Source of the DNA: Tropicimonas sp. IMCC34043
GTDB taxonomy: Bacteria; Pseudomonadota; Alphaproteobacteria; Rhodobacterales; Rhodobacteraceae
Length of the DNA stretch: 64,000 nucleotides
Assembly (NCBI RefSeq): GCF_003390845.1
Contig: NZ_QMEK01000001.1
Location: 434,001 to 498,000, forward strand
Reading direction: 5' to 3'
Shown: positions 9,007 to 17,769 of the stretch, piece by piece
Layout of the letters: every line of letters begins with the position of its first letter
Position numbering within the stretch: the first letter of the stretch is position 1
Notes under the pieces: model-generated
What the model saw: the letters and a program-made list of their open reading frames with translations, nothing else
What the model was told of the DNA's origin: nothing
Database searches by the model: none
Program-made: the position numbers and the translations under genes

Positions 9007-10086
9007 TCAGGATTTCAGCTGTGCCACGTATACCTGCGCCGTCCCTGTCTTGTCGGAGGTAAAGACGACCTCGTCGCCGGACGGAGAGAAGCGCGGATGG
9101 GGATGGGTGTGCTGCGGGGCGTAGACCTTCACCGGACCATCATTATAGGGAAACGGATGGGCCCAGTGATCGCCGCGCGATGAGGCCTCGGGGGCGTGAA
9201 GGAACTGCGGCGGACGGACGCCGGTGAGATCGAGCAAGTGCAAACCGCGGTCCGGGAAGTTCGTATCGCAGACGAGCCGTTCGCCGCTGTAATCCGGTCC
9301 TCCGTGCCAGACCGGGAAATCGGTCACGCGCCTGACACCACCGCTGTCGGGATCGATCTCGCCCATGCCATTGGGCCAGTCCACGAACAGCACGGTGCGA
9401 TGGCCGGGCCGCCAGACCTCGTGCGTGATCCACTGCAAGGAATGCTCGCGTTCAAAGATACGGCGGGCATTCCCGTTGCGGTCGGTTACCCAGACCCGAT
9501 CCGTCATCGGACCGGCGAAGAGGATCAGGTTCTCGTCATCGGGGCAGAATTGCGGGTGTCCGATGGTATCTCGTTCAAGGAAAATCCCGGCGCTCTGCCG
9601 TTCGGTGTCGATCAGCCAGAAACGGCTGACCGCGCCGGTCTTGACCGGCACCGCCCAAAAGCGGCCGCTGGCCGAAAGAGCCGTGGTGCCCATGGCCGCG
9701 CCCACCATGCCGTCCTCGCGCATCTCGGCAGTGCCGAAGGAGACCAGCTCCTCCACGGTGCCGTCCGTCGCCGACACCCGCTTGCCGGTCTGACCCGAGA
9801 CGAAATAGATCCAGGCGCCGTCCTTCGAGGGGATCACAGACCACTCGGCCAGGGAGTCCTCCTCGGTAAGTTGAACCAGTTCGCCACTGTCTTGCAGTTC
9901 GATGTAGATCTGCGGTGCGCCGGTCCGGTGCGACAGAAACACGAGGAACCGGCCGGCTGCATCCCACGCGTCGACAAAGAAGAAGGGATGGTGGTGGATC
10001 GAGGGATGGGATGTGACCTGACGCACCACCGCCGTTTCGGTTTCCGAGACGACCCGCGCCTCGGGCGGCAACAGCTTCCAGCTCAT
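9007..10086 (-). CDS. Oligogalacturonate lyase-like beta-propeller protein (PL22/TolB-like)
   Basis: 359-residue seven-bladed propeller with repeated blade motifs such as FLVFLSHRTGAPQIY near the N-terminus and RFSPSGDEVVFTSD near the C-terminus. The family resemblance is to oligogalacturonate lyases (PL22), cytoplasmic enzymes that split short unsaturated pectin fragments. The reported Mn-binding set of that family (His, then Gln-x-x-His-x-His) appears to be present: His261 in WHGG and Gln325/His328/His330 in PQHTHPH, with His222 in ITHEV as a candidate base. There is no signal peptide, so it acts in the cytoplasm. It lies 3 bases upstream of no other gene but directly after the TRAP permease on the same strand, so the two are probably co-transcribed. 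A plain TolB-like propeller without lyase activity is the alternative. Confidence 0.7.
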   Translation of the reverse strand: MSWKLLPPEARVVSETETAVVRQVTSHPSIHHHPFFFVDAWDAAGRFLVFLSHRTGAPQIYIELQDSGELVQLTEEDSLAEWSVIPSKDGAWIYFVSGQTGKRVSATDGTVEELVSFGTAEMREDGMVGAAMGTTALSASGRFWAVPVKTGAVSRFWLIDTERQSAGIFLERDTIGHPQFCPDDENLILFAGPMTDRVWVTDRNGNARRIFEREHSLQWITHEVWRPGHRTVLFVDWPNGMGEIDPDSGGVRRVTDFPVWHGGPDYSGERLVCDTNFPDRGLHLLDLTGVRPPQFLHAPEASSRGDHWAHPFPYNDGPVKVYAPQHTHPHPRFSPSGDEVVFTSDKTGTAQVYVAQLKS

Positions 10087-10089
10087 GCT

Positions 10090-11997
10090 TCAGTGCTCCG
10101 CCGGTTTTGCGTTGGGTGTCGTGGCAATGGCATTCCGCCGGGAAAGCACCACGATCACGCCGACCAGCGACCAGCCTACAACCATCGCGCCAAGCCATGT
10201 GAGCGTTCCAGAGGGCGCAAGGACGCCGAGCAGGCCGGCCAGACCGATCGGGATCCGGGTCGCCCAGGAAAGCTTGCGCCCGGACCATCCGACGAAAGCC
10301 ACTGCCCAGAGCGCCGTCGAGACCAGCAGCGCCACGGTGCTGAGCGCGATCTGCGGCGCGCTGCCTTCTGCCAGGACGCCCGGGTCGAATACGAAGGCGA
10401 AGGGAATGAAGAAGGCGACAAGGCTGAGACCGAAGGCAGACAGGCTGGTCTTCATGGTCGAGGCCTTTCCGACGCCCGCCGCCGCAAAGGAGGCGAGCGC
10501 CACCGGCGGCGTCACCATCGAGAGCACGCAGTAGTAGAAGATAAAGAAATGCGCCGCGAGCGGCTCGATGCCCAGTTTCTCGATCGCCGGCACGAAGAGG
10601 ACTGCGCCGATGATGTAGGCGGCGACCGTCGGAAGGCCCATGCCCATAATGATGCAACCGAACATCGCCAGCGCCAGCGAGGCATAGATAGACCCCTCGG
10701 AGAGAGACAGCAGCGAGCTTGCGAATTTCAGCGCCAGGTTCGACTGGACCGCGACAGCGATCACGATGCCGATAGCGGCGATTGGCACCGCCACCTCGGC
10801 AGCCTGACGCGGCGCGTCACGCAGCGCCTCCAGCACTTGATGTGTGCCAATCCATGTCTGGCGGCGCAGGAACGGGATGATGAAACAGGAGGCCGAGGCG
10901 ATCACCGCGGAATAGGCGGCAGAATAGCCCCAGATAAGCAAGCCAATCAGTACCACCGCGGGCAGCAGCAGATGCAGCCGCGGCAGGATCGCCGGGGTGG
11001 CGGCAACCTCCTCGGCGGTCAGCGGCCGCACGCCGTCGCGGCGGGCGATCAGATCTACCACCATCAGCAAGGCAAGATAGAAGGCAAGGGCCGGGATCAG
11101 CCCGGCAAGCGCGATCCGCGTATAGGGAACGTTCAGCATCTCGGCCATGACGAAGGCTGCAACGCCCATCACCGGAGGCATGAGCTGGCCCCCGGTCGAG
11201 GCGATTGCCTCGATTCCGGCTGCGCGATAGTCGGGGATGCCGGTGCGCTTCATCAACGGGATCGTGAGAACGCCGGTCGAGACCACGTTGGCAACCGCGC
11301 TGCCAGAGATCGAACCCATCAGCGAGGAGCCGATGATCGCGGCCTTGGCTGTACCGCCGGTCGTTCGGCCCGCTGCGCGGATCGCGAGATCCATGAACAA
11401 TTGACCGCCGCCGACCGCTGCATAGCAGGCGCCGAACAGGATGAAGTAGAAGACGAAACTGACCGAAGTCGAGGTGGTCACACCCAGCACGCCTGCTGTC
11501 GACATCGTCGTGATCTCGATCGCGGCAGGCAGCCCGAAGCCGCGAAAGCCCAGCCAGCCGGGAAGCATGTTGCCCCAGAACGCATAGGCGATGAAGGCGA
11601 GAAGCACCCAGACCAGGATCCACCCCACCGCACGGCGCGAACCTTCAAGGAGCAGGAATACCAGCGTGATACCGGCAGCAATATCGACGGGATAGATCGG
11701 CGAGACGTTCTCCATCCGCGTCGTCAGGCGCTCGAAACCCAGAATGTAGTAGGCGGCGACGGCGAGGGTGGCGAGGATCAGTGCAGCGTCGATGACGGCG
11801 CGTATCCGGGCCGAGAGTTTCGGCGCCTCAAGCGGCTTGATCAGGAACAGCACGACGAGAGCAGTGCACAAATGGACCGGACGCTCGAACAGGGGTTGCT
11901 GAGGATAGAACAGGATCCAGACCTGAAACAGGATGAACGCGATCCCGATGGCAAAGGCAAGTGTCTGGCCGTTGGAGCGGCTGGGTGCAGCAGTCAT
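10090..11997 (-). CDS. TRAP transporter fused permease (DctQ-DctM, TAXI type)
   Basis: 635-residue membrane protein in which the small (4 TM) and large (~12 TM) TRAP permease subunits are fused, as is usual for TAXI-type systems. The DctM-like part carries conserved stretches GSISGSAVANVVSTG and EAIASTGGQLMPPVMG. Its start (ATG 11997, GGGAGGAG upstream) lies 74 bases after the TAXI binding-protein gene, and its stop lies 3 bases before the start of the propeller gene on the same strand. It would drive sodium- or proton-coupled uptake of the ligand held by the TAXI protein. Confidence 0.92.
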   Translation of the reverse strand: MTAAPSRSNGQTLAFAIGIAFILFQVWILFYPQQPLFERPVHLCTALVVLFLIKPLEAPKLSARIRAVIDAALILATLAVAAYYILGFERLTTRMENVSPIYPVDIAAGITLVFLLLEGSRRAVGWILVWVLLAFIAYAFWGNMLPGWLGFRGFGLPAAIEITTMSTAGVLGVTTSTSVSFVFYFILFGACYAAVGGGQLFMDLAIRAAGRTTGGTAKAAIIGSSLMGSISGSAVANVVSTGVLTIPLMKRTGIPDYRAAGIEAIASTGGQLMPPVMGVAAFVMAEMLNVPYTRIALAGLIPALAFYLALLMVVDLIARRDGVRPLTAEEVAATPAILPRLHLLLPAVVLIGLLIWGYSAAYSAVIASASCFIIPFLRRQTWIGTHQVLEALRDAPRQAAEVAVPIAAIGIVIAVAVQSNLALKFASSLLSLSEGSIYASLALAMFGCIIMGMGLPTVAAYIIGAVLFVPAIEKLGIEPLAAHFFIFYYCVLSMVTPPVALASFAAAGVGKASTMKTSLSAFGLSLVAFFIPFAFVFDPGVLAEGSAPQIALSTVALLVSTALWAVAFVGWSGRKLSWATRIPIGLAGLLGVLAPSGTLTWLGAMVVGWSLVGVIVVLSRRNAIATTPNAKPAEH

Positions 11998-12030
11998 CGA
12001 CTCCTCCCTGGAGCGGAATGTAGGGGTGGG

Positions 12031-12062
12031 CGGCGGGCAGTCGAGTCAGACGACGCCCGCCG
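12031..12062 (-). other. Intercistronic hairpin between TAXI binding protein and permease
   Basis: Eight-base-pair GC stem (CGGCGGGC/GCCCGCCG) with a 16-base loop in the gap between the two genes and no T tract. Hairpins at this place commonly protect the upstream binding-protein message, so that it is made in excess over the permease. Confidence 0.5.
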
Positions 12063-12071
12063 GCTCGCTGA

Positions 12072-13070
12072 TTACATCAGGCCCGCTTCCTTGTAGTAGC
12101 GGATGGCGCCCGGATGGAGCGGAATGCCGGTATTCTCGGGCTTCATCGCCTGGGTCGGGTCAAATTCAGACCAGGCCCCGTGGGAGGCTTTCAGCTCGTC
12201 TGCATGTTCGATGATTGCCTTGGTAACCTGATAGGCGGTCTCATCGTCGAGCGAGGCGTTTGCAATCAGGACCGTGCCAAGGTTTGCGCCGGTCGTGGGT
12301 CCGTCCTGCCCCTTGAACCATGGGCCATAGGTACCGACCTTGAGGCCGTTCTGGGACAGCACATCCTGAGCTTCCTGCGGCAGATCGAGGAAGGTGACAT
12401 CGGCGGTCAGCGCGACCTCGGTGATGGTCGGATGGCCCTTGATGATCGTGTCGATGTAAAGATCGACGTTGCCGTTGCGAACCTGATCGGCGATCTGGCC
12501 GGCATCCACCTGGATTATGTCGCCGCCGTCGGCCTTGATCTTCTCGTCGCTGGTTCCGAGCGCGGCAAAGATCATTTCGGCCGTCGGCACTGCCGAGGAG
12601 CCGACCGGTTTCATCAGCACGCGGACCGGCTTGCCCGACTGCAGGATCTGTTTCAGATCCGTCGTCCCCATGTCTTCGAGAAACGCGTTCCGGGCGATCA
12701 CCCCGACATAAACGTCGTTCAGACCGCCGACGAGTGAACGGATGTCAGGCGCAGACATGCCCTGGTAGACCTCGTTTCCCTTGGCCGCCCAGACGGCCGT
12801 TGCGACATTCGACAGCGCGATCTCGGCCTTGCCGGCCTGCACCACCATCGGGTTGGCGACACCGCCGCCGCGCGCGATCACCTCGACCGAGTTGTTTCCA
12901 AGGATCGGCTCGATCATTTGCTCGAGGGTCGCGGCGAAGACGTACCAGGACGTCCCTTCCCGCATCGCGCCGATGCGCACGTCCTGGGCAACCGTCGCGG
13001 TCGCCGTCAGCGCGACCGCGGTCGCGGCCAGTGCCACGCCCCGCAGGCGCTTGCACATAAAGTCAAACAT
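12072..13070 (-). CDS. TAXI-family TRAP transporter solute-binding protein
   Basis: 332-residue periplasmic binding protein. Residues ~1-25 form a signal peptide (VALTATATVAQ). The mature part opens with VRIGAMREGTSWYVFAATLEQMI, followed by EVIARGGGVANP and ALSNVATA, the pattern of TAXI (TRAP-associated extracytoplasmic immunogenic) proteins. The ATG at 13070 has GGGAGGA upstream. First gene of a TAXI/permease/propeller unit divergent from lacI. The ligand is unknown; TAXI proteins have few characterised ligands, and context here suggests a sugar acid or oligouronide. Confidence 0.9.
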   Translation of the reverse strand: MFDFMCKRLRGVALAATAVALTATATVAQDVRIGAMREGTSWYVFAATLEQMIEPILGNNSVEVIARGGGVANPMVVQAGKAEIALSNVATAVWAAKGNEVYQGMSAPDIRSLVGGLNDVYVGVIARNAFLEDMGTTDLKQILQSGKPVRVLMKPVGSSAVPTAEMIFAALGTSDEKIKADGGDIIQVDAGQIADQVRNGNVDLYIDTIIKGHPTITEVALTADVTFLDLPQEAQDVLSQNGLKVGTYGPWFKGQDGPTTGANLGTVLIANASLDDETAYQVTKAIIEHADELKASHGAWSEFDPTQAMKPENTGIPLHPGAIRYYKEAGLM

Positions 13071-13216
13071 GATTCTTCCTCCCATTGAGTTTTCCGGCCC
13101 CGATGCAGCAGATCGAGACTTGCCACCATTCAACGACCTGCTACGGCAACGGCCTCGCTCGGACCCCGCACATCCGTAGGTTTCATTCCGCCGCTCCTCC
13201 CGATAGGAACGTTAGT

Positions 13217-13228
13217 GGGAACGTTCCC
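13217..13228. promoter_or_regulatory. LacI-type operator palindrome GGGAACGTTCCC (second copy)
   Basis: Identical to the palindrome at 8576-8587. It lies in the divergent region between the TAXI gene (start 13070) and lacI (start 13315), flanked by further half-site-like sequences (GGAACGTTAG at 13206-13215, CCGTTCCC at 13244-13251). This placement allows both control of the transport operon and autoregulation. Confidence 0.78.
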
Positions 13229-13238
13229 GAGGTTGCCA

Positions 13239-13268
13239 TTGCACCGTTCCCAAGTCAAGTGCTAGAAT
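13239..13268 (+). promoter_or_regulatory. Predicted promoter of the lacI-family gene
   Basis: TTGCAC (13239-13244), an 18-base spacer and TAGAAT (13263-13268), about 46 bases before the ATG. On the other strand TTGACT (13251-13256) could be the -35 box for the TAXI operon, with the operator placed just downstream. Confidence 0.45.
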
Positions 13269-13314
13269 GGCCCATCCGGCAAGTCAGCCATTCCCAGCAA
13301 GGCATATCAAAGCA

Positions 13315-14334
13315 ATGAGTCAGCAGAAAATGCCGAAAGGTCGGGTCACGCTGCACGACGTTGCGCGTGCCACCGGCGTATCAAAATCCACAGTTTCCAG
13401 AATGCTGGACGAAAGGCTTCCGCGGTCCGAAAGTGAAAAGGCGCGCCACGTCCGAAAGATCGCGGCCGAACTGGGCTATGTCCGCGACGTCTCGGCGGCG
13501 AGCCTGCGGCGGGGCACGACGGGCATGATAGGTGTGATCGTTTCGCGGCTCACCGACACGGTCGTCGCAATGATGTACGAATCTCTTGCACGCGCGGCGG
13601 CAAAATCAGGTCGGTTCACCATCGTCGCGACCACAGAGGACGAGCCGGACGCCGAACGGCTTGCCGCCGAGATGTTGCTGCGCCGCGGGGTGGACGGCCT
13701 CGTTCTTGCGACGGCCCGGGAAGGAAGCAACTTCACCGACGAACTTGCCGAACGCGGTATTCCCCATGTTCTCGTCCTGCGCCGCAATGGAACAAGCCGT
13801 GCGTCGATTGGCGACGATCCCCTTGGCGGCTATCTTGCCACGCGCCACCTGCTTGACCTGGGGCACCGGGACATCGCCATCCTGGGCGGGCCTGAATATG
13901 CATTGAACGCCCATGACCGCGTGACGGGCTATCGCAATGCGCTCGAGGAAGCGGGCGTCGAGATCAGGCCGGAATGGATCGTGTATTCGGCGTTTGGAAT
14001 CGAGGCTGGCGCCGAGGCCGCGGAAACCTTGCTCGCATCAGAGGTGAGGCCCACCGCCATCTTCGCCGTCAACGACAATATCGCCATCGGCGCTTTGTCC
14101 ACGCTGACCAGACGGGGTATCTCGGTGCCAGACGATATGTCTCTCGTCGGTTACAATGATATCCCGCTTGTTGCCCATCTTCCGGTGCCGCTGACATCCA
14201 TGCGCGTGCCATTCGATCAGGTCGCAACTTCCGCGCTGGAACTGCTGAGCGCCGAATCCGTGACGGAGAAAGACCATATCCGGCTCGCGACACCGACGTT
14301 GATCCCGCGTCGCTCGACGAAAGCCCGGCGCTAA
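13315..14334 (+). CDS. LacI-family transcriptional regulator
   Basis: 339-residue repressor. The N-terminal helix-turn-helix reads VTLHDVARATGVSKSTVSR and is followed by the hinge block KIAAELGYVRDVSAASLRRG. The rest is a periplasmic-binding-protein-like sensor with TGMIGVIVSRL, GLVLATA, HLLDLGHRDIAILGG and DDMSLVGYNDIPLV. The ATG at 13315 is chosen because the DNA-binding domain begins directly after it; the ribosome site is weak. The perfect palindrome at 13217-13228 and its copy at 8576-8587 are its likely operators, linking the TAXI-propeller operon and the DapA-family gene. Confidence 0.92.
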   Translation: MSQQKMPKGRVTLHDVARATGVSKSTVSRMLDERLPRSESEKARHVRKIAAELGYVRDVSAASLRRGTTGMIGVIVSRLTDTVVAMMYESLARAAAKSGRFTIVATTEDEPDAERLAAEMLLRRGVDGLVLATAREGSNFTDELAERGIPHVLVLRRNGTSRASIGDDPLGGYLATRHLLDLGHRDIAILGGPEYALNAHDRVTGYRNALEEAGVEIRPEWIVYSAFGIEAGAEAAETLLASEVRPTAIFAVNDNIAIGALSTLTRRGISVPDDMSLVGYNDIPLVAHLPVPLTSMRVPFDQVATSALELLSAESVTEKDHIRLATPTLIPRRSTKARR

Positions 14335-14437
14335 TGCCCCAGGACCGCCTGTGGCGTTTGAAACGGCGTTGACCATGTGTCCGCGCCCCGGCGCGGTTCG
14401 CTTCACATCGACTCAATGAACGCGGGCGCTGGCCCTG

Positions 14438-16255
14438 CTATTCGACCGTGACGGATTTGGCCAGGTTTCGCGGCTGGTCGACGTCGGTGCCCTTTGCGAC
14501 AGCCGCGTGATAGGCCAGAAGCTGGGCCGGAATGGCATAGAGCATGGGGGCAAGCTCGGCCGGAACCTCGGGCATCACGACCACCTTCCAGCAGCCTTCG
14601 CCGGCATGTCGGGCACCCGGCGCGTCGGTGATCAGCAGCACCTTGCCATCGCGTGCCATCACCTCCTGCATGTTCGACACGGTCTTTTCGAACAGGGCAT
14701 CGGAGGGGGCGAGCACGATGACCGGTACACTGGGGTCAACCAGTGCGATGGGGCCGTGCTTCAGTTCGCCTGACGCATAGCCTTCGGCGTGTATATAGCT
14801 GATTTCCTTCAACTTCAACGCGCCCTCAAGCGCCAGAGGGTACATCGCCCCGCGACCCAGGAACAGCACGTCCTTCGCTTCGGCCACCGACTTTGCGACC
14901 TCGGCGATCTCGGCCGACTGGGCGAGGGCGGCGTTCATCAGCCCGGGCAGATGGCGCAAGCGGTCGATATGCGCGGCCTGTTCGTCGGGGTCGATCTTGC
15001 TGCGGTCGACGGCGGCCTTCAGCGCCAGCAGGTAGAGCACGGCGAGCTGGCAGGTGAAGGCCTTGGTCGAGGCGACGCCGATCTCGACCCCGGCACGGAT
15101 CGGGAGCACCATGTCGGATTCGCGCGCGATCGAGCTTTGCACGACATTCACGACCGAAACGATGCGCGCCGCCTTGCCCTCGCAATAGCGCAGCGCGGCC
15201 AGCGTGTCGGCGGTTTCGCCCGACTGGCTTACGAACAGTGCCAGCGTCCGCGACGGGATCGGCGGCTCGCGATAGCGGAACTCGCTGGCGAAATCGACCT
15301 CGACGTTGAGGCCGGCGATCTGTTCGAACCAGTACTTTGCCACCACGCAGGCGTAATAGGCCGTGCCGCAGGCGACCATGGTGATGCGGTCATAGCGCAG
15401 GAAATCCAGCCCCGGCTCGGGCAGCACCAGCATGTCGTCGCGCAGATAATGGTTCAACGCGTCGCCAAGCACGGTCGGCTGTTCGGCGATCTCCTTGGCC
15501 ATGAAGTGGCGGTGGCCGCCCTTTTCGGCCTGGCTCAGGTCGATGGTGACAATCTGCATCTGGCGCTCGACCTCGCGCCCCGAGGCGTCGTAGATCTCGA
15601 TCCGGTCGCGGCTCAACACCGCCCAGTCGCCCTCGTCCAGATAGGTGATGCGGTCGGTCAGCGGCGCCAGCGCCAACGCGTCCGACCCGACAAAGACCTC
15701 GCCATCGCCATGCCCGATTGCCAGTGGCGAGCCACGGCGGGCGACGATCATCAGATCCTCCTGACCGTCGAAGATCATCGCCAGCGCGAAGGCGCCCTGC
15801 AGCCGGGCCAGCGCCTGCGCGGTGGCCGCGCGAAGGTCGAGCCCCTGGTCCAGCAGGTGCTGCATCAGCAGCGCGATGGTTTCGGTATCGGTCTCGGTCT
15901 GACAGCGCAGGCCGGCGGCGGCCAGGTCCGCCCGCAGTGCGCGATAATTCTCGATGATCCCGTTGTGAACCACCGCGACGGGGCCGGCGCGGTGCGGGTG
16001 GGCGTTCGACACGCTCGGCGCGCCATGGGTGGCCCAGCGGGTATGGCCGATGCCGATGCGGCCCGAAAGCGGCTCGTGCACCAGAAGGTCGCTGAGGTTC
16101 ACAAGCTTCCCGACCGAGCGGCGGCGGTCGAGCGTGCCGTGATCCACCGTCGCAATCCCGGCGCTGTCATAGCCGCGATATTCCAGCCGCTTCAGCGCCT
16201 CGACCATAAGCGGCGCCGCCTGGTGATTGCCCAGAACGCCAACGATCCCGCACAT
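14438..16255 (-). CDS. glmS: Glutamine--fructose-6-phosphate aminotransferase (isomerizing)
   Basis: 605-residue enzyme making glucosamine-6-phosphate from fructose-6-phosphate and glutamine, the entry to amino-sugar and cell-wall synthesis. Starts MCGIVGVLGN with the catalytic Cys2 of the class II glutaminase domain, then two SIS domains (SQSGETADTLAALRYCEGK; LGRGAMYPLALEGALKLKE), and ends LAKSVTVE, the conserved tail. It follows glmU with a single base between stop and start, so both are one transcription unit. Confidence 0.98.
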   Translation of the reverse strand: MCGIVGVLGNHQAAPLMVEALKRLEYRGYDSAGIATVDHGTLDRRRSVGKLVNLSDLLVHEPLSGRIGIGHTRWATHGAPSVSNAHPHRAGPVAVVHNGIIENYRALRADLAAAGLRCQTETDTETIALLMQHLLDQGLDLRAATAQALARLQGAFALAMIFDGQEDLMIVARRGSPLAIGHGDGEVFVGSDALALAPLTDRITYLDEGDWAVLSRDRIEIYDASGREVERQMQIVTIDLSQAEKGGHRHFMAKEIAEQPTVLGDALNHYLRDDMLVLPEPGLDFLRYDRITMVACGTAYYACVVAKYWFEQIAGLNVEVDFASEFRYREPPIPSRTLALFVSQSGETADTLAALRYCEGKAARIVSVVNVVQSSIARESDMVLPIRAGVEIGVASTKAFTCQLAVLYLLALKAAVDRSKIDPDEQAAHIDRLRHLPGLMNAALAQSAEIAEVAKSVAEAKDVLFLGRGAMYPLALEGALKLKEISYIHAEGYASGELKHGPIALVDPSVPVIVLAPSDALFEKTVSNMQEVMARDGKVLLITDAPGARHAGEGCWKVVVMPEVPAELAPMLYAIPAQLLAYHAAVAKGTDVDQPRNLAKSVTVE

Positions 16256-16256
16256 T

Positions 16257-17612
16257 TCAGCTCGTCCCTTCCCGCTTGCTGTCCTTCAGTGCCCGCAGCC
16301 GGTCCATAAGCTTGCGCGCCAGCCCCGGCTTGTTGCTCTGCCGGCCGCGCGCCACGGCCAGCGCGCCCGCGGGCACATCGCCGGTGATGACCGAGCCCGA
16401 GGCCGTCAGCGCCTCGTCGCCCACCGTGACAGGTGCAACCAGCATGGTGTTCGACCCGATGAAAGCGCGCGCACCGATCTCGGTATGGTGCTTGAAGACG
16501 CCGTCATAATTGCAGGTGATGGTGCCTGCGCCGATATTGGTGCCGGCCCCGATAGTGGCGTCGCCGATATAGCTCAGGTGGTTCACCTTGGCGCCTTCGG
16601 CGATCCGGGCATTCTTGATCTCGACGAAATTGCCGATGTGCACGTCCTCGGCCAGTTCCGCCCCCGGCCGCAGCCGCGCATAGGGCCCGACAATCGCGCC
16701 GGCCGAAACATGGCAGCCCTCGAGATGGCTGAAGGCGCGGATCACGGCCCCGGTCTCGATCGTGACCTCGGGTCCGAAGACCACGAAGGGCTCGATCGTG
16801 GCGTCGCGGCCGATCACGGTGTCGAGGCTGAAATGCACGGTTTCGGGCGCGATCAGCGTCACCCCTTCGTCCAGCGCCAGCGCGCGCGCGCGGGCCTGAA
16901 ACGCCGCTTCGGCCGCGGCAAGGTCGGCGCGCGAGTTGACGCCCAGCGTCTCGGCCGCGTCGCAGGTCACGGCGGTTGCGGTCATGTTGCGGGCGCGGGC
17001 GATCTCGACGATGTCGGTCAGGTAATATTCGCCCGAGGCATTGTCGTTGCCGACCGATTCGATGAGCGCGAACAGCGTATCCGCGTCGGCACAGACGACG
17101 CCCGAATTGCACAGCGGGATCGCGCGTTCGGCCGGGGTGGCATCCTTGAACTCGACAATCCGGTCGAGCAGATCGCCATCCATCACCAGCCGGCCATAGC
17201 GGGCGGGGTCGGCAGGCTCGAAGCCAAGGATGACGATGTCGAACGTCGCCCGCGCCTCGCTCATCGCCTGCAAGGTTTCGGGACGCACGAAGGGCGTGTC
17301 GCCGTAAAGCACGATCACATCGCCGGAAAACCCCTGCAGCGCGTCCCGTGCCTGCGCCACCGCATGGCCGGTGCCAAGCCGTTCCTGCTGCACCACGACG
17401 AGGGCCTCGGGGTCGATTTCATGCGCAGCGGCTTCAACCTGATCGGCGCCGTATCCGGCGACGATCACCGTGCATTCGGGCTCCAGCACGGCGCCGGCCT
17501 GCATGGCATGGTGCAAAAGCGGCGCGCCCGCGATCTTGTGAAGGACCTTCGGCAGGTCGGATTGCATCCGTGTCCCCTGACCGGCGGCTAGAATGACAAG
17601 GCTGGTCGGCAT
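16257..17612 (-). CDS. glmU: Bifunctional GlcNAc-1-phosphate uridyltransferase / glucosamine-1-phosphate acetyltransferase
   Basis: 451-residue cytoplasmic enzyme that makes UDP-GlcNAc. The N-terminal nucleotidyltransferase opens LVILAAGQGTRMQSDLPKVL; the C-terminal half is a left-handed beta-helix with hexapeptide repeats (IGNFVEIKNARIAEGAKVNH, IGAGTITCNYDG). The ATG at 17612 has GAAGAG upstream and gives the family's usual length; upstream in-frame starts add unrelated sequence. It is divergent from gph and is followed directly by glmS, a functional pairing of two steps of one pathway. Confidence 0.97.
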   Translation of the reverse strand: MPTSLVILAAGQGTRMQSDLPKVLHKIAGAPLLHHAMQAGAVLEPECTVIVAGYGADQVEAAAHEIDPEALVVVQQERLGTGHAVAQARDALQGFSGDVIVLYGDTPFVRPETLQAMSEARATFDIVILGFEPADPARYGRLVMDGDLLDRIVEFKDATPAERAIPLCNSGVVCADADTLFALIESVGNDNASGEYYLTDIVEIARARNMTATAVTCDAAETLGVNSRADLAAAEAAFQARARALALDEGVTLIAPETVHFSLDTVIGRDATIEPFVVFGPEVTIETGAVIRAFSHLEGCHVSAGAIVGPYARLRPGAELAEDVHIGNFVEIKNARIAEGAKVNHLSYIGDATIGAGTNIGAGTITCNYDGVFKHHTEIGARAFIGSNTMLVAPVTVGDEALTASGSVITGDVPAGALAVARGRQSNKPGLARKLMDRLRALKDSKREGTS

Positions 17613-17769
17613 GGGCTGCTCTTCTCTTTCCGTTGGCTTCGTATTAACCGAGGCCGTGCCTGCCGCAAGGGGCAGGGGAATCAAATGCAGTGACACTCTG
17701 TTACAGCCGCGCGCGGCTGCCGCGGTTTCGCGCCGTGCCAGAGCAGCATCAAGGAACATGGGGACCGAC

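Noticed and set aside
9196..12096. 966-codon open frame on the plus strand
   Set aside because: It lies antisense to the propeller and TRAP permease genes and is rich in Arg, His, Gly and Gln, as expected for a shadow frame in GC-rich DNA.
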